From Rubrobacter sp. (GTDB lineage Bacteria > Actinomycetota > Rubrobacteria > Rubrobacterales > Rubrobacteraceae), in the NCBI GenBank assembly GCA_019247245.1, contig JAFAPF010000065.1, positions 1-7,723 on the forward strand: a DNA stretch of 7,723 nucleotides. Reading direction: 5' to 3'. How positions within the stretch are numbered: the stretch's first letter is position 1; each line of letters begins with the position of its first letter. The notes under the pieces are model-generated. The model worked only from the letters and a program-made list of their open reading frames with translations. It did not search any database and was not told where the DNA came from. The translations under genes and the position numbers were made by a program. Positions 6,006 to 7,723 of the stretch are shown piece by piece.

Positions 6006-6929
6006 TTAAGTCAGTTTTTCCTTGGCTTTGTCCAGCAACCCCTTATCGTGTTCTCCTTGCAGCTCTACCCCTGAGTGAGTTTGTACTCTATCCTCGATCT
6101 TCTGAAGGGCCTGCTGGAGGTACTCCTTGAAGACCGGATAGTTCTCGCTCATCGGGAAGTGTCCTATACCCTTCATCTCGATGAACTCGGCGCCCTTTAT
6201 CTGCTCGGCGGTGTTTCGACTATCCTCGGGGGTGGTTAGGTAGTCATACTCCCCAGTGAGTATCACGATCGGGCAGCGCTCACCGTCGATCTCTTCTAGC
6301 CTGCCGCGCAAGTCGTGATCCACCGAGTAGAAGTAGAGGTCCCCCTTGAATGCCTCCGCCCCTTGCGTATAGTAGAACCATGTCGCCCAGCGGTCCTTAT
6401 TAGGAGACTGCGGAGCCATCAGGTCCCACACGCCGCTGGCACACACCTGTGCAGCGTTCGCGTGTGGGTGCTTCCACCAGTCGAGGTAGAAGCCCGGCGA
6501 GTAATCGTTAGCTTCGACCGGGATTACTGCCTTAAAGCGGTCCGGATGGTGTAACGCTAGCTGCAAGGCGACTTGCCCGCCGAAGGAGGAGCCCATGAAG
6601 ACGGGGTTCTCAACCTCCAACGCGTCGCATAAGGCGACGATGAAAGCGGTGTAGTAGTCTGTGGTGAGCTTGTACTCTTCCTTCCACCACTCCTTGTTTC
6701 TCGGAGGGTCGGACTTGCCGTGGCGGACGAGATCATAGGCGATCACGCGATAGTCACTCGTAATGTCCTCATCCTCGAGCAGGTCCCGCCATTGATGGTT
6801 GTGACAGCCAGCAGTATGCTGGCAGACCAAAGGCTGCCCCTGGCCGTTCTCCAAGAAGAAGACCTTGCACTCGTCGTCCATGACATCGATGGTCACGTAA
6901 TGGCCCGTGACCGGTGATAGCCGAGCCAT
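6006..6929 (-). CDS. Alpha/beta hydrolase
   Basis: A 307-residue cytoplasmic protein with no signal peptide. Seen: an oxyanion-hole turn QHTAGCHNHQW (37-47), YDLVRHGKSDPP (65-76), the nucleophile elbow GSSFGG (113-118) with Ser115, LTGEYDY (224-230) with likely acid Asp229, and GIGHFPMSENYP (254-265) with His257. The triad is complete, so it should be active as an esterase, lactonase, thioesterase or C-C bond hydrolase; the substrate cannot be read from sequence. HTAG replaces the more common HG motif at the oxyanion site. The C-terminal 40 residues (from about 268) are charged and probably helical. Start ATG 6929 is supported by AAAGGAGA eight bases upstream. It lies 21 bases after the SCP2-like gene, so the two form one transcript and probably act on the same lipid-like compound. 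Confidence 0.9.
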   Translation of the reverse strand: MARLSPVTGHYVTIDVMDDECKVFFLENGQGQPLVCQHTAGCHNHQWRDLLEDEDITSDYRVIAYDLVRHGKSDPPRNKEWWKEEYKLTTDYYTAFIVALCDALEVENPVFMGSSFGGQVALQLALHHPDRFKAVIPVEANDYSPGFYLDWWKHPHANAAQVCASGVWDLMAPQSPNKDRWATWFYYTQGAEAFKGDLYFYSVDHDLRGRLEEIDGERCPIVILTGEYDYLTTPEDSRNTAEQIKGAEFIEMKGIGHFPMSENYPVFKEYLQQALQKIEDRVQTHSGVELQGEHDKGLLDKAKEKLT

Positions 6930-6937
6930 ACCTCTTA

Positions 6938-6945
6938 TCTCCTTT
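6938..6945 (-). promoter_or_regulatory. Shine-Dalgarno of the hydrolase
   Basis: The minus strand reads AAAGGAGA, 8 bases before ATG at 6929-6927, inside the 21-base gap between the two genes. It shows the hydrolase has its own ribosome entry. Confidence 0.65.
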
Positions 6946-6950
6946 CCTTG

Positions 6951-7346
6951 CTAAACCGGCACGCCGGTCTTTCGCAGAAGCTCGAACTGTCGGGTGAAGC
7001 AGCGCAAGTTCTGCATTAACATCAGAAGATCGCCTTCTAGGTTCAAGTCTCTCTGGAAAGCAGCTGACCAGATCCCGTGGTACATCGGCTCGGGCGTCTC
7101 CTCCGCAAACTTGCGCCAGGTGTCTGCGCTAGCGTGGAGCGCGAACTGGTAGCGCTCGTCCAAGGGTCCCGGATCAACCAGGATCTTCTCGACCTTACCT
7201 GCGTGCATGATCACCTGGAACTGATGCCCCTCCATGTCGAGCAGGAAGGAGCATGAATAGTACTTACCGTGTGCTTGGAGCTCGGGGTCCTCGTCGCTCA
7301 CGCGACGAAACTCGTCAACCCAGGCTTCGGCGGTCCCTACAGCCAT
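6951..7346 (-). CDS. SCP2-like sterol/lipid-binding protein
   Basis: A 131-residue soluble protein resembling SCP2 (sterol carrier protein 2) domains, which hold hydrophobic ligands in a pocket rather than catalyse a reaction. Seen: SFLLDMEGHQFQVIMHAGKV (33-52), a two-strand meander with the typical turn and glycine; HASADTWRKFAEE (71-83), the usual S-x-x-W segment; and NLEGDLLMLMQNLRCFTRQFELL (102-124), the G-D start of the last long helix. ATG 7346 is chosen because AAAGGAGG ends 4 bases upstream; a GTG at 7367 would add seven residues, including the binding-site sequence itself. First gene of the pair with the hydrolase. A role in presenting a lipid or steroid-like substrate to the hydrolase is inferred from proximity only. 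The family call is from pattern, not alignment. Confidence 0.78.
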   Translation of the reverse strand: MAVGTAEAWVDEFRRVSDEDPELQAHGKYYSCSFLLDMEGHQFQVIMHAGKVEKILVDPGPLDERYQFALHASADTWRKFAEETPEPMYHGIWSAAFQRDLNLEGDLLMLMQNLRCFTRQFELLRKTGVPV

Positions 7347-7350
7347 CGGC

Positions 7351-7358
7351 CCTCCTTT
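7351..7358 (-). promoter_or_regulatory. Shine-Dalgarno of the SCP2-like gene
   Basis: The minus strand reads AAAGGAGG, 4 bases before ATG at 7346-7344. It decides the ATG start against GTG 7367. Confidence 0.7.
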
Positions 7359-7723
7359 CCCTATCACTTATCGGAGATCTTACCCTCGATAGAGATAGGT
7401 AAAACAACATCCTTAAGCATACTAGACGCGCGTTACGTGCGACAAAGAGTGACACAGCCTTTCACCAGCCGCTACTTACATCTAAGGACAGGGCTAGAAG
7501 ACGCGCTTAGACTACAGGCCGTTTCAAAAACCAACCTACATTACCCACCCTAGTACCCATGAGTAATACCGAGCCCACCAAGCATGGACCGGCTAACATG
7601 CAGGGCAATTCGTCCAGATATTTCCCATGCAGACAAACAAGACACGCCCCAATTGGGTGCAAGTTATCATTTGGCGTGTACTGGTATCCGGGCGAGCCCC
7701 TTTACCAACTAGCAATTACCGTC
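7359..7723. other. Right-edge stretch without a confident gene
   Basis: It must hold the promoter of the SCP2-like operon on the minus strand; TAAGAT at 7383-7378 is a weak -10 candidate and I cannot pair it with a good -35. A plus frame from ATG 7559 stays open to the window end (55 codons), and a minus frame is open over 7507-7702. Neither has a ribosome site or a known motif. A sampled line is about 47% GC, lower than the intact genes and like the decayed left flank. Confidence 0.5.

Noticed and set aside
1..7723. tRNA, rRNA, CRISPR array or insertion sequence
   Set aside because: I saw no cloverleaf with a conserved T-loop, no regularly spaced repeats, no transposase-like frame and no long terminal inverted repeats.

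Overview
The window looks like a chromosomal piece of a moderately GC-rich bacterium, most likely a Gram-positive actinobacterium. A Rubrobacter-like lineage is my best guess from gene content and protein style, not from any database match. All three nad-operon genes start on GTG or TTG. Sampled lines of the intact genes are near 60% GC, while sampled lines of the left flank and the right edge are near 47-50%.

Left third (1 to about 2430): a gene graveyard. Three decayed genes can be read. (1) A cis-CaaD-like tautomerase (2-361, +) has an in-frame TGA in its middle and runs off the left edge. (2) A small secreted peptide gene (450-665, -) appears to carry a stop at codon 2, just after a well-placed Shine-Dalgarno sequence, and ends in a hairpin. 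(3) An NRDE/TANGO2-family gene (997-1761, +) can be rebuilt almost whole by correcting five indels. The spaces between them, and about 670 bases after them, show no recognisable genes, only a few inverted repeats.

Centre (2431-5788, +): a quinolinate/NAD biosynthesis operon with a plausible promoter at 2431-2459. The order is nadA (quinolinate synthase), nadC (quinolinate phosphoribosyltransferase), a remnant of nadB (L-aspartate oxidase), and a NifS/IscS-type cysteine desulfurase. NadA uses a 4Fe-4S cluster, so a desulfurase in the same operon makes sense as its sulfur source. NadB should supply iminoaspartate to NadA, but only about 85 codons of it remain and its FAD-binding glycine motif is damaged. 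The other three genes look intact. The cell must therefore get iminoaspartate another way (for example an aspartate dehydrogenase or a second nadB), or the pathway is in early decay.

Right part (6006-7346, -): a convergent two-gene operon of an SCP2-like lipid-binding protein followed 21 bases later by an alpha/beta hydrolase with a complete Ser-Asp-His triad. Both are intact with good ribosome binding sites. The last 377 bases hold no confident gene.

I see no mobile element, CRISPR array, tRNA or rRNA. The most notable signal is ongoing gene erosion that reaches into an otherwise intact NAD operon.
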